Below, in pieces: positions 48,212 to 60,445 of a stretch of DNA of 64,000 nt. This DNA is from an uncultured Gammaproteobacteria bacterium. GTDB lineage: Bacteria > Pseudomonadota > Gammaproteobacteria > UBA4575. The DNA lies in NCBI GenBank assembly GCA_951812785.1, contig OX638335.1:1379653-1443652 (forward strand). Reading direction: 5' to 3'. The notes under the pieces are model-generated. The model worked only from the letters and a program-made list of their open reading frames with translations, made no database searches and was not told the origin of the DNA. Position numbers and translations under genes: made by a program. How positions within the stretch are numbered: position 1 is the first letter of the stretch; every line of letters begins with the position of its first letter.

Positions 48212-48739
48212 CTATTTTTTCTTCGCTTCTTTGCGAATAATTCGCTCATCAGCATATTTAACACCTTTACCTTTGTAAGGTTCTGGCGGTCTGTAAGCCC
48301 TAATCTCTGCTGCCACTTGACCAACTTTCTGTTTGTCAAAGCCTTTAATTAAAACTTCTGTTTGGCTTAGCGTTTCAATCGTAATGCCTTCTGGAACAGC
48401 ATATTCAACTGGGTGTGAAAAACCTAAAGATAAATTTAATACTTTCCCTTTTGCCTGTGCACGATAACCAACACCAACTAATTCTAGTTTGTGCTCGAAT
48501 CCTTGTGATACCCCGATCACTAAGTTATTCAATAAAGAGCGCATAGTACCTGCCATAGCGACTGCACTTGCATCATCTGCTTTAACGCTTAACGTTGCAT
48601 CTTCTTGTACCATCTTAACTGTTGGGTGCAATGCTAATACCATTTCACCTTTCGCACCTTTGGCACGAATATTTTGTCCATCGACTTTAATTTCTACGCC
48701 AGATGGAATTTCTACAGGTTGATTTGCGATTCTAGACAT
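48212..48739 (-). CDS. rplF: 50S ribosomal protein L6
   Basis: 175 residues, MSRIANQPVEIPSGVEIKVD start and C-terminal signature EIRAYRPPEPYKGKGVKYADE. Binds near the sarcin-ricin loop. Follows rpsH by 14 bp. Confidence 0.98.
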   Translation of the reverse strand: MSRIANQPVEIPSGVEIKVDGQNIRAKGAKGEMVLALHPTVKMVQEDATLSVKADDASAVAMAGTMRSLLNNLVIGVSQGFEHKLELVGVGYRAQAKGKVLNLSLGFSHPVEYAVPEGITIETLSQTEVLIKGFDKQKVGQVAAEIRAYRPPEPYKGKGVKYADERIIRKEAKKK

Positions 48740-48753
48740 AACTTATTTAGTAA

Positions 48754-49149
48754 TTACTCAACCGTACAAATAACTTCGCCACCTTGCCCGTTTTCACGTG
48801 CTGTGCGGTCTGTCATCATACCTTTTGATGTTGAAATTATCGCGATTCCCATACCACCAATAATACGTGGAAGTTCTTCAGCGCTCTTGTAGATACGCAA
48901 ACTAGGACGACTGATCTTAGTAATCTTTTCGATCACTGGTTTACCCATATAATACTTTAGGTCAACGACTAATTGTTTCTTAACGCCATCACCTTTTACT
49001 CTCCAATCAGAGACGTAACCTTCATCTTTCAAAACTGCTACAATTGTCTGCTTATATTTAGAAGACGGCATGCTTACACTTACTTTGTCAGCACTCTGCC
49101 CATTTCTAATACGGGTTAGCATATCTGCAATTGGGTCACTCATACTCAT
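48754..49149 (-). CDS. rpsH: 30S ribosomal protein S8
   Basis: 131 residues: [21 protein letters not shown] and the C-terminal block [20 protein letters not shown] primary 16S binder; in E. coli it represses the spc operon by binding the rplE mRNA region. Between rpsN and rplF. Confidence 0.98.
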   Translation of the reverse strand: MSMSDPIADMLTRIRNGQSADKVSVSMPSSKYKQTIVAVLKDEGYVSDWRVKGDGVKKQLVVDLKYYMGKPVIEKITKISRPSLRIYKSAEELPRIIGGMGIAIISTSKGMMTDRTARENGQGGEVICTVE

Positions 49150-49161
49150 AATTAATTACCT

Positions 49162-49467
49162 TTACCAACTTGCTTTTACTAGGCCAGGAATATCCCCTCG
49201 CATAGCTGCTTCGCGCAGTTTGTTTCTTCCAAGACCAAATTTGCGATAGTATCCGTGTGGTCTGCCTGTAATATTGCACCGATTTCTTTGCCTCACTGGC
49301 ATTGCGTTACGTGGTAGCTTTTGTAATTTCAATGCAGCTAATTCTTTTTCTTCGTACTCAGCAGTTGCACTGTTAATTATTGCTTTTAGTTCTGCACGTT
49401 TTTTTGCATATTTTTTCACAGTCTGTGCACGCTTCTTTTCGCGTTGAACCATTGATTCTTTTGCCAT
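49162..49467 (-). CDS. rpsN: 30S ribosomal protein S14
   Basis: 101 residues, the long zinc-free form usual in Proteobacteria: no CxxC pair, with [17 protein letters not shown] and [20 protein letters not shown]. 37 bp after rplE. Confidence 0.98.
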   Translation of the reverse strand: MAKESMVQREKKRAQTVKKYAKKRAELKAIINSATAEYEEKELAALKLQKLPRNAMPVRQRNRCNITGRPHGYYRKFGLGRNKLREAAMRGDIPGLVKASW

Positions 49468-49504
49468 CAGTAATACCTCAATTCTTCTGGTTAGTTTTAC
49501 TTGT

Positions 49505-50044
49505 TTAATTCTTAAAGGGAAAACTAAATGCGGCTAGCAATGCTTTTGCTTCTGCATCGGTTGGTGCACTCGTAGTAATGGCAATATCCATTCCACGAAT
49601 AGCATCAATTTTGTCGTAATCAATCTCTGGGAAAATAATTTGCTCTTTAACACCCATGTTGTAATTACCGCGCCCATCAAATGCTTTACCACTAATTCCG
49701 CGGAAGTCACGAATACGCGGTATAGCGATATTAATTAGACGATCTAAAAATTCGTACATGCGAACATTGCGTAGAGTCACTTTACAGCCAATAGGCCAGT
49801 CATCTCTGATGTTAAAGCCTGCAATTGATTTACGAGATAACGTAACCACTGCTTTTTGTCCTGCAATCTTCGCCATGTCTGACACTGCATGCTCAACAAC
49901 TTTTTTATCTTTAGTTGCTTCACCCAATCCCATATTAAGAGTGACTTTCTCAATACGTGGCACCTGCATTACGTTACTGTAAGAGAACTGTTCTATTAAC
50001 TGGGAACGTACTGTGTCGTTATAAAATGCTTGTAACCTAGCCAT
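49505..50044 (-). CDS. rplE: 50S ribosomal protein L5
   Basis: 179 residues; [20 protein letters not shown] and [21 protein letters not shown] are typical. Binds 5S rRNA and contacts P-site tRNA. Its ATG overlaps the rplX stop by one base. Confidence 0.98.
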   Translation of the reverse strand: MARLQAFYNDTVRSQLIEQFSYSNVMQVPRIEKVTLNMGLGEATKDKKVVEHAVSDMAKIAGQKAVVTLSRKSIAGFNIRDDWPIGCKVTLRNVRMYEFLDRLINIAIPRIRDFRGISGKAFDGRGNYNMGVKEQIIFPEIDYDKIDAIRGMDIAITTSAPTDAEAKALLAAFSFPFKN

Positions 50045-50361
50045 TACACATCCACCACTTCGCCGTTAGATTTAAAATAGCGAACCTTAGTATTATCCTC
50101 GAGTGTTTTTATACCCACACGATCACCTTTGCCGCTCGCCGGGTTAAACATCATGAGGTTTGAACGATCAATTGCCATTTCTTTATCAATGATTCCACCG
50201 GTGATTCCCATATTAGGATTCGGTTTTTGAGCTTTCTTAACCATGTTAATCCCGTCTACAAGCACACGCCCATCCGCTAATACTTGAGTAACAGTTCCAC
50301 GTCGGCCTTTATCTTTACCGGCGTTAACTATTACTTCATCACCTTTCTTAATCTTATTCAT
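50044..50361 (-). CDS. rplX: 50S ribosomal protein L24
   Basis: 105 residues from ATG 50361 ([19 protein letters not shown]), a KOW motif. A longer reading from 50409 would overlap rplN by 20 bp and add a non-family N-terminus. Assembly initiator protein of the large subunit. Confidence 0.96.
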   Translation of the reverse strand: MNKIKKGDEVIVNAGKDKGRRGTVTQVLADGRVLVDGINMVKKAQKPNPNMGITGGIIDKEMAIDRSNLMMFNPASGKGDRVGIKTLEDNTKVRYFKSNGEVVDV

Positions 50362-50389
50362 ATCTGTAATTCTTATTGTACTTTTGTCT

Positions 50390-50758
50390 TTATAGTACTT
50401 CTGGCGCAAGAGAAATTATTTTCATGAATTTTTCTGTGCGTAGCTCTCTTGTAACCGGCCCAAAGATACGTGTACCGATGGGTTGCAACTGAGCATTCAA
50501 CAATACTGCTGCATTACCATCAAAACGTATTGAAGAACCATCAGGGCGACGCACACCTTTAGCGGTCCTTACAACAACTGCGTTATATACTTCACCTTTT
50601 TTAACTTTTCCACGTGGTATGGCGTCTTTAATGCTTACTTTGATTACATCACCTATGCCTGCGTAGCGACGATGTGACCCGCCTAAAACTTTTATACACT
50701 GAATTCTTTTTGCGCCACTGTTATCGGCCACATCAAGATTGGATTGCATTTGTATCAT
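50390..50758 (-). CDS. rplN: 50S ribosomal protein L14
   Basis: 122 residues, [19 protein letters not shown] start and [22 protein letters not shown] end. First gene of the spc group, 13 bp after rpsQ. Confidence 0.98.
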   Translation of the reverse strand: MIQMQSNLDVADNSGAKRIQCIKVLGGSHRRYAGIGDVIKVSIKDAIPRGKVKKGEVYNAVVVRTAKGVRRPDGSSIRFDGNAAVLLNAQLQPIGTRIFGPVTRELRTEKFMKIISLAPEVL

Positions 50759-50771
50759 GGTTAATCCTTAT

Positions 50772-51038
50772 TTAGCCCGCTACACTTGGAACAATCACAT
50801 CAACTAAAGTCCAAGACTTGGTTTTAGAAATTGGACGACATTCTTTAATAGTCACTACGTCACCGATAGTGCATTTATTATCTTCATCATGCGCATGAAT
50901 CTTTGAAGATTTATTCATAAACTTCCCATATATAGGATGCTTAACTCGTCGTTCTGTTAGCACAACAATGGACTTATCCATTTTGTTACTAACAACTGTG
51001 CCTTGAATTGTTCGCACTTTTTTATCTTGTTTTCCCAT
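50772..51038 (-). CDS. rpsQ: 30S ribosomal protein S17
   Basis: 88 residues with an OB fold: [19 protein letters not shown], then [21 protein letters not shown]. Last gene of the S10 group; 13 bp after rpmC. Confidence 0.98.
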   Translation of the reverse strand: MGKQDKKVRTIQGTVVSNKMDKSIVVLTERRVKHPIYGKFMNKSSKIHAHDEDNKCTIGDVVTIKECRPISKTKSWTLVDVIVPSVAG

Positions 51039-51051
51039 AGTCTTCTATTTG

Positions 51052-51249
51052 CTAGCTCGCGCTTTTACCTTGTTCATTTAGCACGGTCTTAATACGTGCG
51101 ATATCTTTACGTATTCTAGAAAATTCATGGTTACGACTTGCTTGGCCCATTGAATATTGCATACGTAATTTGAATTGCTCTTTACGCAATTCAATCAATT
51201 CATCTTTTAAATCACTTTCGCCTTTGGCACGTAAGTCTGTTGCTTTCAT
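51052..51249 (-). CDS. rpmC: 50S ribosomal protein L29
   Basis: 65 residues, [21 protein letters not shown] and FKLRMQYSMGQ. Two-helix hairpin at the tunnel exit. Overlaps rplP by one base. Ends in TAG, which shows TAG acts as a stop in this genome. Confidence 0.97.
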   Translation of the reverse strand: MKATDLRAKGESDLKDELIELRKEQFKLRMQYSMGQASRNHEFSRIRKDIARIKTVLNEQGKSAS

Positions 51250-51662
51250 TACATTAATGTCCTTGTGACGAATACCGTTTGAATAGGAAGCTTGGCAGAA
51301 GCCAACTTGAAAGCTTCACGCGCTATGTTTTCTGGCACGCCTTCCATTTCGTAGAGCATTTTACCCGGCTGAATTTTTGCCACCCAATATTCAACGTTAC
51401 CCTTACCTTTACCTTGTCGTACTTCTAAAGGCTTCTTAGTAACAGGCACATCTGGGAAAATACGAATCCAGATTTTTCCACTACGTTTTACGTGTCGCGT
51501 CATCGCACGACGTGCTGCTTCAATTTGTCTTGCTGTAAGGCGACCGCGACCCACTGCTTTTAGACCAAAATCTCCAAAACTTACTTTGTTACCATTTAAC
51601 GCCAAGCCGCGATTGCGGCCTTTCATTTGCTTTCGGAATTTGGTTTTCTTTGGTTGTAGCAC
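51249..51662 (-). CDS. rplP: 50S ribosomal protein L16
   Basis: 137 residues: [41 protein letters not shown], and [19 protein letters not shown]. Organises the A-site region of the large subunit. Confidence 0.98.
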   Translation of the reverse strand: MLQPKKTKFRKQMKGRNRGLALNGNKVSFGDFGLKAVGRGRLTARQIEAARRAMTRHVKRSGKIWIRIFPDVPVTKKPLEVRQGKGKGNVEYWVAKIQPGKMLYEMEGVPENIAREAFKLASAKLPIQTVFVTRTLM

Positions 51663-51691
51663 GTTTCTATCCTTCTCTTAGGCCTTATTAT

Positions 51692-52381
51692 TTATGCGCT
51701 AGCACGTTTCGCGTCTGGCAATTCTTCTTGATTCTTACTTTCAAGATCAAACACCTCACCTTTAAAGATCCATGTCTTGATGCCAATAATTCCATAAGTA
51801 GTTGCTGCCTCAGCAGTACCGTAATCAATATCAGCTCTTAATGTATGCAATGGCACCCTGCCTTCTCGATACCACTCTGTACGAGCAATTTCAGCACCGT
51901 TTAAACGACCTGATACATTAATCTTTACACCTAACGCACCAAGACGCATTGCATTGCTCACTGCACGCTTCATTGCACGTCTAAACATAATTCGACGTTC
52001 TAATTGCTGAGCAACACTCTCAGAAACTAATTGCGCATCAATTTCTGGCTTACGAATTTCTTCAATATTAATTTTTACGTTATTGATGTTTAGATCCATA
52101 CGACGAGCAATCTCTTTACGTAAGGCTTCTACGTCTTCGCCTTTCTTACCAATAACAATCCCTGGACGCGCTGTATGGATAACGACAAATGCTGCACGTG
52201 CCGGTCTATCAATCTGAATTCTGCTTACCGATGCCGCAGATAGTTTATCTTTTAAGTATTTACGGATTTCTAAATCGCTATTTAGAAACTTCGCATAGTC
52301 CGTTCCTTCCGCGTACCACTTAGAAGTCCAGTCAGTTGATATACCTAATCTAAAGCCAGTTGGATGTACTTTTTGTCCCAT
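51692..52381 (-). CDS. rpsC: 30S ribosomal protein S3
   Basis: 229 residues; N-terminal [16 protein letters not shown] domain with [19 protein letters not shown], and C-terminal [20 protein letters not shown]. Lines the mRNA entry tunnel. 29 bp before rplP. Confidence 0.98.
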   Translation of the reverse strand: MGQKVHPTGFRLGISTDWTSKWYAEGTDYAKFLNSDLEIRKYLKDKLSAASVSRIQIDRPARAAFVVIHTARPGIVIGKKGEDVEALRKEIARRMDLNINNVKINIEEIRKPEIDAQLVSESVAQQLERRIMFRRAMKRAVSNAMRLGALGVKINVSGRLNGAEIARTEWYREGRVPLHTLRADIDYGTAEAATTYGIIGIKTWIFKGEVFDLESKNQEELPDAKRASA

Positions 52382-52431
52382 CGGATCTATTAACTCGGTT
52401 GATGTCTATTATTTAATAGGTAGTTCGATAA

Positions 52432-52767
52432 CTACTTACTATCGCCAACAGTCACACTGAGATGACTGCTTCTTTTCAAAATCTTGCATGCACGACCCTT
52501 AGAACGAGGCTGAAAGCGTTTTTGCGTTCTACCTTCACCAACAAATATCCTTGTTACCTTCAATTCGTCGATGTCAGCACCTTCGTTATGCTCTGCATTA
52601 GCAATCGCAGAATCCAGGACCTTCTTAACAATGCCAGATGCCTTCTTAGAGCTAAATTCTAATATCTCAATTGCACGACTCACTTGTAGCCCGCGAATCT
52701 GATCTGCTACCAGACGGCATTTTTGTGCTGAAATACTAATGTCTGTTAATTTTGCTGAAACTTCCAT
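52432..52767 (-). CDS. rplV: 50S ribosomal protein L22
   Basis: 111 residues; [21 protein letters not shown], and the extended loop region [20 protein letters not shown] that reaches the exit tunnel. 14 bp after rpsS. Confidence 0.98.
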   Translation of the reverse strand: MEVSAKLTDISISAQKCRLVADQIRGLQVSRAIEILEFSSKKASGIVKKVLDSAIANAEHNEGADIDELKVTRIFVGEGRTQKRFQPRSKGRACKILKRSSHLSVTVGDSK

Positions 52768-52781
52768 AATTTAACCCGTAA

Positions 52782-53054
52782 TTATTGAGCTTTTTTATCG
52801 CCCGAGTGACCTTTAAACACACGGGTCGCTGCAAATTCACCTAACTTATGCCCAACCATGTTTTCTGAAATTAATACAGGCACATGTTGACGTCCGTTAT
52901 GGATAGCGATGGTTAATCCCACCATTTCTGGTGAAACCATTGATCGTCGTGACCAGGTTTTAATTGGCTTACGATCGTTATTCTCAGATGCCACTTGCAC
53001 TTTATTTGCAAGATGGTGATCTATATGAGGGCCTTTTCGTAATGATCTTGGCAC
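52782..53054 (-). CDS. rpsS: 30S ribosomal protein S19
   Basis: 90 residues, [19 protein letters not shown] start; [21 protein letters not shown] and [19 protein letters not shown] follow. Head protein, partner of S13. Between rplB and rplV. Confidence 0.98.
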   Translation of the reverse strand: MPRSLRKGPHIDHHLANKVQVASENNDRKPIKTWSRRSMVSPEMVGLTIAIHNGRQHVPVLISENMVGHKLGEFAATRVFKGHSGDKKAQ

Positions 53055-53081
53055 GTAATTTCCTTGCTAATTTCTATTTAA

Positions 53082-53909
53082 CTATTTTTTGTTACGACGA
53101 CGTACAATCATATTGTCTGTACGCTTATTCGAGCGTGTCTTAAAGCCTTTTGTTGGCATACCCCATGGAGACACAGGATGTCTACCTCCAGAAGTTCTAC
53201 CTTCACCACCACCATGCGGGTGATCAATGGGGTTCATCGCCACACCGCGAACGGTTGGCTTAATACCGCGCCAGCGACTTGCGCCCGCTTTACCTAACTT
53301 ACGTAAATTATGTTCAGAGTTTCCAACTTCGCCAATAGTCGCACGACACTCTGATAACACTTTACGCATTTCACCTGAACGTAAACGTAATGTTGCATGC
53401 GCGCCTTCTCTTGCAACTAATTGTATTGCTGCCCCTGCACTTCGGCCCACTTGCGCACCCTTACCAGGCTTTAACTCTATACAATGAACTATGGTACCGA
53501 CTGGAATACTCCTTAACGGCAAAGTATTACCAGGCTTAATTGGTGACTGCGAACCAGACATAATTGTATCGTCTGCTTTAACGCCTTTAGGTACGATAAT
53601 GTAACGTCGCTCACCATCTGCATACTTTAACAATGCTAAATGTGCTGTTCTGTTTGGATCATATTCCAAGCGTTCGACGACAGCAGGAATTCCATCTTTA
53701 TTACGCTTAAAGTCTACAACTCTGTAACGCTGCTTATGACCACCACCACGATGACGTGTAGTAATGCGTCCTAAGTTGTTGCGGCCACCTGACTTAGACT
53801 TCTTTTCTACTAATGCTTTTACCGGCTCACCAGTGTGTAAATCTTTTGAGACAATTCGTACTTGGAATCGACGTCCTGGAGAGGTTGGTTTTGATTTTAC
53901 GACAGCCAT
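53082..53909 (-). CDS. rplB: 50S ribosomal protein L2
   Basis: 275 residues. Contains [21 protein letters not shown] and the peptidyl-transferase-proximal [20 protein letters not shown] with the conserved histidine. Two bp after rplW. Length is the family norm. Confidence 0.99.
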   Translation of the reverse strand: MAVVKSKPTSPGRRFQVRIVSKDLHTGEPVKALVEKKSKSGGRNNLGRITTRHRGGGHKQRYRVVDFKRNKDGIPAVVERLEYDPNRTAHLALLKYADGERRYIIVPKGVKADDTIMSGSQSPIKPGNTLPLRSIPVGTIVHCIELKPGKGAQVGRSAGAAIQLVAREGAHATLRLRSGEMRKVLSECRATIGEVGNSEHNLRKLGKAGASRWRGIKPTVRGVAMNPIDHPHGGGEGRTSGGRHPVSPWGMPTKGFKTRSNKRTDNMIVRRRNKK

Positions 53910-53911
53910 GT

Positions 53912-54220
53912 TTATTCCATTCCAGTTAGATCAATGTCGTGCCCGTCTTCGAGCCTGACATATGCTTTTTTCCAATCGCTTCGTTTACCCATGATGCGTC
54001 CAAAACGCTTATTTTTACCTTGAACATTAACCGTACGCACTGACGCGACTTTCACTTGAAACAACTGCTCAACTGCACTTTTGATTTCCTGCTTACTTGC
54101 GTTAGGCAATACTTTAAATACATGCTGACTTGAACTATCCGCAAGTCCTGCAGATTTTTCTGACACATGTGGCGCAACTAAAACTTGAGTGAGGCGTTCC
54201 ATACTGATTGATTGACTCAT
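53912..54220 (-). CDS. rplW: 50S ribosomal protein L23
   Basis: 102 residues from ATG 54220 ([22 protein letters not shown]), which overlaps the rplD stop as ATGA. A start at 54229 would add only three residues. Docking site for trigger factor and SRP at the tunnel exit. Confidence 0.96.
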   Translation of the reverse strand: MSQSISMERLTQVLVAPHVSEKSAGLADSSSQHVFKVLPNASKQEIKSAVEQLFQVKVASVRTVNVQGKNKRFGRIMGKRSDWKKAYVRLEDGHDIDLTGME

Positions 54221-54825
54221 TGCAACCACTCCTCTACTTCTTTAAGCGCTTCTTCAGTAATCACAACATGCTCATATTTAATGAGACTGACCGGATCAAT
54301 ACTTGACGCTTCATCAACATCGACATGATGCAAATTACGAGCAGATAGATACAGCTTTTCATCTGACTTTTCGGTACCAACAATAATATACGCTGAACTC
54401 ACATTTAATTTACCCAGTCGAACAAGCATATCTTTCGTTTTTGGCGTTTCAGCTTTAAAGTCATCAACGACATGCAGTCGTTCTAATCTGATTAGCTCTG
54501 AAAATATTGATGCGTAAGCTGCTCGCACCATTTTCTTATTTATTTTTTGCTTATAACTACGCGGCTGAGCTGCGAAAATTTGTCCACCACTGCGCCACAG
54601 TGGCCCACGTGATGTACCAGCACGCGCTCTGCCTGTACCCTTTTGTCTCCATGGCTTTGCGCCACCACCTCTCACCGCCGAACGATTTTTCTGAGCTTTC
54701 GTTCCGGAGCGTCCACCTGCTAAATATGCTGTGACCGCTTGATGGACAAGTGCTTCATTATAATCACGGCCAAATGTGTCATCTGACACATCTACTGAGC
54801 TACCGTTAATTACATCAAGTTTCAT
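54217..54825 (-). CDS. rplD: 50S ribosomal protein L4
   Basis: 202 residues; the tunnel-reaching loop has [23 protein letters not shown]. In E. coli L4 also represses the S10 operon through the leader upstream of rpsJ. Here tuf lies directly upstream of rpsJ, so any such control would need a different site. Confidence 0.98.
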   Translation of the reverse strand: MKLDVINGSSVDVSDDTFGRDYNEALVHQAVTAYLAGGRSGTKAQKNRSAVRGGGAKPWRQKGTGRARAGTSRGPLWRSGGQIFAAQPRSYKQKINKKMVRAAYASIFSELIRLERLHVVDDFKAETPKTKDMLVRLGKLNVSSAYIIVGTEKSDEKLYLSARNLHHVDVDEASSIDPVSLIKYEHVVITEEALKEVEEWLQ

Positions 54826-54855
54826 AATTTATTCGATTACGTTCTATTCTAATGA

Positions 54856-55494
54856 TTATGCAGTGGCGATTGGCTTGACGATGACTCGCCCGCCTTTTGC
54901 ACCAGGGATAGCACCCTTAATTAAGATTAGATCTCTTTCTGTATCCACTCTTACCACGGTGAGGTTTTTAGTACTGACTCGCTCACTACCCATGTGACCA
55001 GCCATTTTCTTACCTTTAAATACCCGACCTGGGGTTTGACACATGCCTGTTGAACCCGGAACACGATGTGAAATTGAGTTACCGTGAGTTGCGTCTTGAC
55101 CGCGGAAGTTGTGACGCTTAATTGTTCCAGCAAATCCCTTACCTTTAGAGACACCTGTCACTTGTACTTTTTGTCCTTCTTCAAACATATCAGCACTAAT
55201 TTGCGCGCCTAGCTCTAATTCCACTTGTTCAAAGTCTGTCAGACGAAATTCATACATGCCTTCACCCGAAGTCACACTTGCTTTCGCGTAATGGCCAGTT
55301 TGAGCTTTATTGACACGTGATGGCTTACGCGAGCCATAAGCAACCTGTACAGCGCTATATCCGTCATTCTCTTGTTGTTTTAGCTGGGTTACCCGGTTGC
55401 TATCAACGTGAAGCACAGTCACTGGTACCGAAGCACCATCTTCTGTAAATACACGGGTCATACCCACTTTTTTTCCAACTACACCTAAAGGCAT
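54856..55494 (-). CDS. rplC: 50S ribosomal protein L3
   Basis: 212 residues, [20 protein letters not shown] start, [19 protein letters not shown] central block and [20 protein letters not shown]. Separated from rpsJ by 226 bp, where these genes are usually close. Confidence 0.98.
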   Translation of the reverse strand: MPLGVVGKKVGMTRVFTEDGASVPVTVLHVDSNRVTQLKQQENDGYSAVQVAYGSRKPSRVNKAQTGHYAKASVTSGEGMYEFRLTDFEQVELELGAQISADMFEEGQKVQVTGVSKGKGFAGTIKRHNFRGQDATHGNSISHRVPGSTGMCQTPGRVFKGKKMAGHMGSERVSTKNLTVVRVDTERDLILIKGAIPGAKGGRVIVKPIATA

Positions 55495-55577
55495 TGATTT
55501 AATCTCTGTTTTACTTGTTCAATTACTTCAATAACGCAAAATGCTCTAAATTTGCTTTGTATTCGGGCATCGCGAAT

Positions 55578-55610
55578 GTGGCCCGGACAAGCAATGCTTG
55601 TCCGGGCCAC
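55578..55610. repeat. Perfect 15-bp hairpin with 3-base loop
   Basis: gtggcccggacaagc at 55578-55592, loop aat, exact complement at 55596-55610. Very GC-rich within an AT-rich gap. No T run follows on either strand, so it is not a standard terminator; it looks like an inserted REP-type palindrome or an RNA processing/stability element. Confidence 0.93.
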
Positions 55611-55625
55611 AGGAAGCCGCGAATT
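55610..55625. repeat. 16-base motif shared with the rpmJ-rpsM gap
   Basis: CAGGAAGCCGCGAATT occurs here and at 45119-45134. On the minus (sense) strand it reads AATTCGCGGCTTCCTG, immediately after AT-rich -10-like strings at both places. Confidence 0.9.
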
Positions 55626-55720
55626 ATTACAGAATTTAGCGCAATAGGAAACCGCTTTTTCGAATATTTATTCTTTTATTTCAATAACAAATAAAAGGTA
55701 AGCGGTCGCTATATTACAAA

Positions 55721-56035
55721 TCAATTCAATTTAATCTGAACATCCACCCCAGCCGCTAAATCCAGCTTCATCAGGGCATCTACTGTTTTGTCCGTCGGGT
55801 CAACAATATCCATAATTCGCTTATGTGTACGAATTTCATACTGATCTCGAGCATTCTTATCTACGTGTGGAGAAACAAGTACAGTGAATCTCTCTTTCCT
55901 TGTCGGCAAAGGGATTGGTCCTTTAACACGCGCACCGGTACGTTTTGCTGTTTGTACGATCTCGCTAGCTGAACGATCTATTAAGCGATGATCGAACGCT
56001 TTTAATCTAATCCGAATACGTTGACTTTCTGACAT
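55721..56035 (-). CDS. rpsJ: 30S ribosomal protein S10
   Basis: 104 residues: [21 protein letters not shown] and [20 protein letters not shown]. Also the NusA/NusB antitermination partner. Only 15 bp separate it from tuf, so it is probably read through from the str group rather than from its own leader. Confidence 0.98.
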   Translation of the reverse strand: MSESQRIRIRLKAFDHRLIDRSASEIVQTAKRTGARVKGPIPLPTRKERFTVLVSPHVDKNARDQYEIRTHKRIMDIVDPTDKTVDALMKLDLAAGVDVQIKLN

Positions 56036-56050
56036 TAGTTACTCTTTTTG

Positions 56051-57241
56051 TTATTCAACAATTTTAGACACAACACCCGCACCTACGGTACGGCCACCTT
56101 CACGGATCGCAAAGCGTAAGCCTTCTTCCATCGCGATCGGCGCATGCATACTCACTGCCATCTTCACGTTATCACCTGGCATCACCATCTCGACACCGTC
56201 CGGTAATTCACATGCCCCCGTCACATCCGTCGTACGGAAGTAAAATTGGGGTCTGTAACCATTGAAGAATGGCGTGTGGCGGCCACCCTCATCCTTAGAC
56301 AAAATGTAGACTTCTGCTTCAAACTTAGTATGTGGTGTAATCGTCCCTGGCTTACATAAGACTTGACCACGCTCCACTTCATCTCGCTTCGTACCGCGTA
56401 GCAAAATACCTACGTTATCCCCTGCTCGACCTTCGTCTAGCAGTTTGCGGAACATCTCAACCCCGGTACACGTGGTCTTTGTGGTCTCCTTGATGCCGAC
56501 AATCTCGACTTCTTCTCCCACTTTCACGATGCCGCGCTCAATTCTGCCGGTCACCACGGTGCCACGGCCTGAAATTGAGAATACATCTTCCACGGGCATT
56601 AAGTAGTCACCATCAATGGCGCGCTCTGGCTCTGGGATGTAAGCATCCATCTCTTCCAATAACTTCAGCACTGATGGCACACCAATGTCGCTGGTATCGC
56701 CTTCTAATGCTTTTAATGCTGATCCTGTGACGATTGGCGTGTCGTCACCTGGGAAGTCGTAGCTAGACAGAAGATCACGGATCTCCATTTCAACTAGCTC
56801 TAATAACTCTGCATCGTCCACTTGGTCTGCTTTGTTCATGTACACCACAATGTAGGGCACCCCTACCTGGCGTGACAATAAGATGTGCTCGCGCGTTTGT
56901 GGCATGGGGCCATCGGCTGCTGAACATACTAAGATCGCGCCGTCCATCTGCGCCGCACCGGTAATCATGTTCTTCACATAATCCGCGTGTCCTGGGCAAT
57001 CTACGTGTGCGTAATGACGTCCATCGGTCTCGTACTCTACGTGAGCTGTTGCAATCGTGATCCCGCGCTCGCGCTCTTCTGGCGCATTATCTATGTCGCC
57101 ATAGTCCTTGAACTCGCCACCCTGGGCTTCCGCAGATACCTTCGTTAACGCCGCCGTTAACGTTGTCTTTCCGTGATCCACGTGACCAATCGTCCCCACA
57201 TTTACATGCGGCTTATTGCGTTCAAACTTCTCCTTCGACAT
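56051..57241 (-). CDS. tuf: Translation elongation factor Tu
   Basis: 396 residues; GTPase motifs [22 protein letters not shown] and YMNKADQ, then domain 2 and 3 signatures ([20 protein letters not shown] and the closing [11 protein letters not shown]). Delivers aminoacyl-tRNA to the ribosome. GC-richer codon use than its neighbours, as expected for such a highly expressed gene. Only one tuf copy is in the window. Confidence 0.99.
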   Translation of the reverse strand: MSKEKFERNKPHVNVGTIGHVDHGKTTLTAALTKVSAEAQGGEFKDYGDIDNAPEERERGITIATAHVEYETDGRHYAHVDCPGHADYVKNMITGAAQMDGAILVCSAADGPMPQTREHILLSRQVGVPYIVVYMNKADQVDDAELLELVEMEIRDLLSSYDFPGDDTPIVTGSALKALEGDTSDIGVPSVLKLLEEMDAYIPEPERAIDGDYLMPVEDVFSISGRGTVVTGRIERGIVKVGEEVEIVGIKETTKTTCTGVEMFRKLLDEGRAGDNVGILLRGTKRDEVERGQVLCKPGTITPHTKFEAEVYILSKDEGGRHTPFFNGYRPQFYFRTTDVTGACELPDGVEMVMPGDNVKMAVSMHAPIAMEEGLRFAIREGGRTVGAGVVSKIVE

Positions 57242-57293
57242 CGATCTCTACCTCTTAAATATTATTAATCATTAAATTAAAAACAAACGCTAT

Positions 57294-59393
57294 CTAGTGA
57301 CCCTTAGTAATCGCATCCACAACGACTGAAGGTGCTTCACTATATTTCTCAAATTCCATTGAATATGTCGCTCTGCCCTGAGTTGCTGATCGTAAATCAG
57401 TGGCATAACCGAACATTTCCTTTAAAGGCACATCCGCGCGCACAATTTTTCCTGCTGGCGCATCATCCATACCACTAACAATTCCTCGTCGACGATTGAG
57501 GTCTCCGACCACGTCGCCCATGTAATCTTCTGGTGTCACTACTTCCACTTTCATGATGGGTTCCAGTAACACCGGGCTTGCTTCTCTGCTGCCTTCTTTG
57601 AAACACATTGAGCCAGCTATTTTAAACGCCATTTCAGATGAATCCACATCATTAAACGACCCATCATATAACGTAACTTTTATGTCTACCATGGGATAAC
57701 CAGCTATGACACCGCTTTCCAATGACTCTCTTACGCCTTTCTCCACTGACGGAATGAATTCTTTAGGAATCACACCGCCAACAATTTCGTTAACAAATTC
57801 AAACCCACCACTTTCTCCCAGTGGCTCTATCTTCAACCAAACATGGCCATATTGACCGCGCCCACCTAATTGTCTGACAAATTTATTCTCATGCTCGACC
57901 GTGGAACGAATCGTTTCGCGAAAAGACACTTGGGGAGCCCCCACATTAGCGTCTACCCTAAACTCTCGTTTCATACGATCGACAATGATATTGAGATGTA
58001 ACTCTCCCATCCCAGCAATTATTGTCTGACCAGACTCTTCGTCTGTCCTCACTCGAAAAGACGGATCTTCTTGCGCCAGCTTCTGCAAAGCTACCGCCAT
58101 TTTTTCCTGGTCGCCGGTTGTTCTCGGCTCTACCGCAACCGATATTACTGGTTCCGGAAACTCCATACGTTCTAGTGTGATGACCTCTTTAGGAGAACAC
58201 AATGTTTCTCCAGTAGTGACATCTCTTAGCCCAACCGCAGCAGCAATATCACCTGCCTGAACTTCTTTAATCTCTTCGCGAGAATTAGAGTGCATTTGTA
58301 GCAATCGACCAATGCGCTCTTTTTTCCCTTTGATAGGGTTAAACACTGTATCCCCGGTTTTGATGACACCCGAGTAAACCCTAAAAAATGTTAGCGTACC
58401 TACAAATGAATCCGTGGCAATTTTAAACGCTAATGCGGCAAACGGCTCTTTATTCGAAGGCTTTCTAGTGCCTTCGGTTTCATCTTTATCATCAAGTATG
58501 TCGGTGATTGGTGGCACGTCTAGTGGAGACGGCATATATCTCACCACCGCATCCAACATCGCCTGCACGCCTTTGTTCTTAAAGGCAGACCCGCAAAATG
58601 CTGGAACAATCTCTCCAGCCAGTGTGCGTATACGAATTCCTTGATGAATTTCGTCTTCGGACAAATCACCTTCTTCTAGGTATTTGTCCATTATTTCTTC
58701 TGAGGCTTCTGCCGCAGCTTCTAGCAGTTGTTCACGCCATTGCTGACATTCTTCTAACGGCTCACCTTCAGAAATATCCTTTGCTTCATATGTCGTACCC
58801 ATATCGGATTCATTCCAATATATCGCTTGCATACGAACCAGGTCGACTACCCCTTTAAAATTTTCTTCAGCGCCTATCGGCAACTGCATCGGTATTGCAT
58901 TTGAGCCTAATCGATCTTGAATCTGCTTGATGACTCGAAGAAAGTTCGCACCGGTACGATCCATCTTATTCACAAATGCCATGCGTGGAACGTTGTACTT
59001 ATTAGCCTGACGCCAAACGGTTTCAGACTGTGGTTCTACTCCACCTACCGCACAAAAGACAGCGCATGCACCGTCTAATACCCGTAATGATCTTTCGACT
59101 TCAATCGTAAAATCTACGTGACCAGGCGTATCGATAATATTAATTTGATGCTGATCAAACTGCTGGTCCATGCCTGTCCAAAAACAGGTCGTTGCTGCTG
59201 ATGTAATGGTGATGCCGCGTTCCTGCTCTTGCTCCATCCAATCCATCACGGCAGCGCCGTCATGCACCTCACCTATTTTGTGAGAAACACCGGTGTAAAA
59301 TAATATGCGCTCGGTGGTGGTCGTCTTACCAGCATCGATATGCGCCATGATGCCGATATTGCGATACCGTTCTATAGGTGTTTTCCGAGCCAT
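57294..59393 (-). CDS. fusA: Translation elongation factor G
   Basis: 699 residues with GTPase motifs [24 protein letters not shown] and [10 protein letters not shown], and C-terminal domains including [13 protein letters not shown] and [14 protein letters not shown]. Catalyses translocation, and ribosome recycling with RRF. Full length, between rpsG (80 bp) and tuf (52 bp). Confidence 0.99.
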   Translation of the reverse strand: MARKTPIERYRNIGIMAHIDAGKTTTTERILFYTGVSHKIGEVHDGAAVMDWMEQEQERGITITSAATTCFWTGMDQQFDQHQINIIDTPGHVDFTIEVERSLRVLDGACAVFCAVGGVEPQSETVWRQANKYNVPRMAFVNKMDRTGANFLRVIKQIQDRLGSNAIPMQLPIGAEENFKGVVDLVRMQAIYWNESDMGTTYEAKDISEGEPLEECQQWREQLLEAAAEASEEIMDKYLEEGDLSEDEIHQGIRIRTLAGEIVPAFCGSAFKNKGVQAMLDAVVRYMPSPLDVPPITDILDDKDETEGTRKPSNKEPFAALAFKIATDSFVGTLTFFRVYSGVIKTGDTVFNPIKGKKERIGRLLQMHSNSREEIKEVQAGDIAAAVGLRDVTTGETLCSPKEVITLERMEFPEPVISVAVEPRTTGDQEKMAVALQKLAQEDPSFRVRTDEESGQTIIAGMGELHLNIIVDRMKREFRVDANVGAPQVSFRETIRSTVEHENKFVRQLGGRGQYGHVWLKIEPLGESGGFEFVNEIVGGVIPKEFIPSVEKGVRESLESGVIAGYPMVDIKVTLYDGSFNDVDSSEMAFKIAGSMCFKEGSREASPVLLEPIMKVEVVTPEDYMGDVVGDLNRRRGIVSGMDDAPAGKIVRADVPLKEMFGYATDLRSATQGRATYSMEFEKYSEAPSVVVDAITKGH

Positions 59394-59473
59394 TTTACTA
59401 CTTTCTTATTTGTTTTCTTTTCTAGTCTATTAATGTAGCCAATTAATCTTGCCTATTTTATTAGACCCAGTCA

Positions 59474-59968
<495 letters not shown>

Positions 59969-60000
59969 TTATGGTTACTTAATTAAATTTATGACTCAAC

Positions 60001-60375
60001 TTATGACTGTGCGCGCTTAGTACCGTATTTTGATCTAGCTTGCTTACGATTCGCCACACCTTGAGTATCTAAACTGCCTCGTACTGTGTGATAACGAACA
60101 CCTGGCAAATCTTTTACACGCCCACCGCGGATTAATACCACCGAGTGCTCTTGCAAGTTATGACCTTCTCCACCGATATATGAAGATACTTCAAATCCAT
60201 TAGTAAGGCGTACACGAGCGACCTTGCGTAACGCAGAATTAGGCTTTTTAGGCGTTGTTGTATACACACGAGTACACACACCGCGACGCTGAGGGCAAGC
60301 AGCTAGCGCTGGTACATTACTTTTTTCAATTTTTCTTTTTCTCGGCTTGCGAACAAGCTGATTAATTGTTGCCAT
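60001..60375 (-). CDS. rpsL: 30S ribosomal protein S12
   Basis: 124 residues. The decoding-loop stretches [10 protein letters not shown] and [14 protein letters not shown] have the usual lysines at the positions where streptomycin-resistance changes arise, so the sequence is wild-type there. First gene of the str group, preceded by GGAG 11 nt from the ATG and by the promoter and hairpin described separately. Confidence 0.98.
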   Translation of the reverse strand: MATINQLVRKPRKRKIEKSNVPALAACPQRRGVCTRVYTTTPKKPNSALRKVARVRLTNGFEVSSYIGGEGHNLQEHSVVLIRGGRVKDLPGVRYHTVRGSLDTQGVANRKQARSKYGTKRAQS

Positions 60376-60393
60376 TCTTAAATTTTCTCCGGC

Positions 60394-60434
60394 ATAAAAT
60401 AAACGACAGGCCGAATCTTGGCTCGGCCTGTCGT
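60394..60434 (-). terminator. Terminator-like hairpin between rpoC and rpsL, inside the rpsL leader
   Basis: Arms 60404-60414 and 60423-60433 (CGACAGGCCGA with its exact complement, extended by one A-T pair), 8-base loop, then TTTATTTTAT on the minus strand. It could end the rpoC transcript. The rpsL promoter lies upstream of it, so rpsL transcripts must also pass through it, which would allow attenuation. Confidence 0.8.
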
Positions 60435-60445
60435 AGGGTGGCGAG

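Larger units (their letters stand above)
55495..55720. other. 226-bp rpsJ-rplC gap with hairpin and repeated motif
   Basis: No open frame of interest. It contains a perfect hairpin (55578-55610), a 16-base motif shared with the rpmJ-rpsM gap (55610-55625), and on the minus strand a TAATAATTCGCGGC string that resembles a -10 with GC-rich discriminator. A promoter serving rplC and onward is possible, but no good -35 is visible. Confidence 0.5.

Noticed and set aside
55578..55610. Rho-independent terminator in the S10 group
   Set aside because: No T tract follows the hairpin on the transcribed strand.
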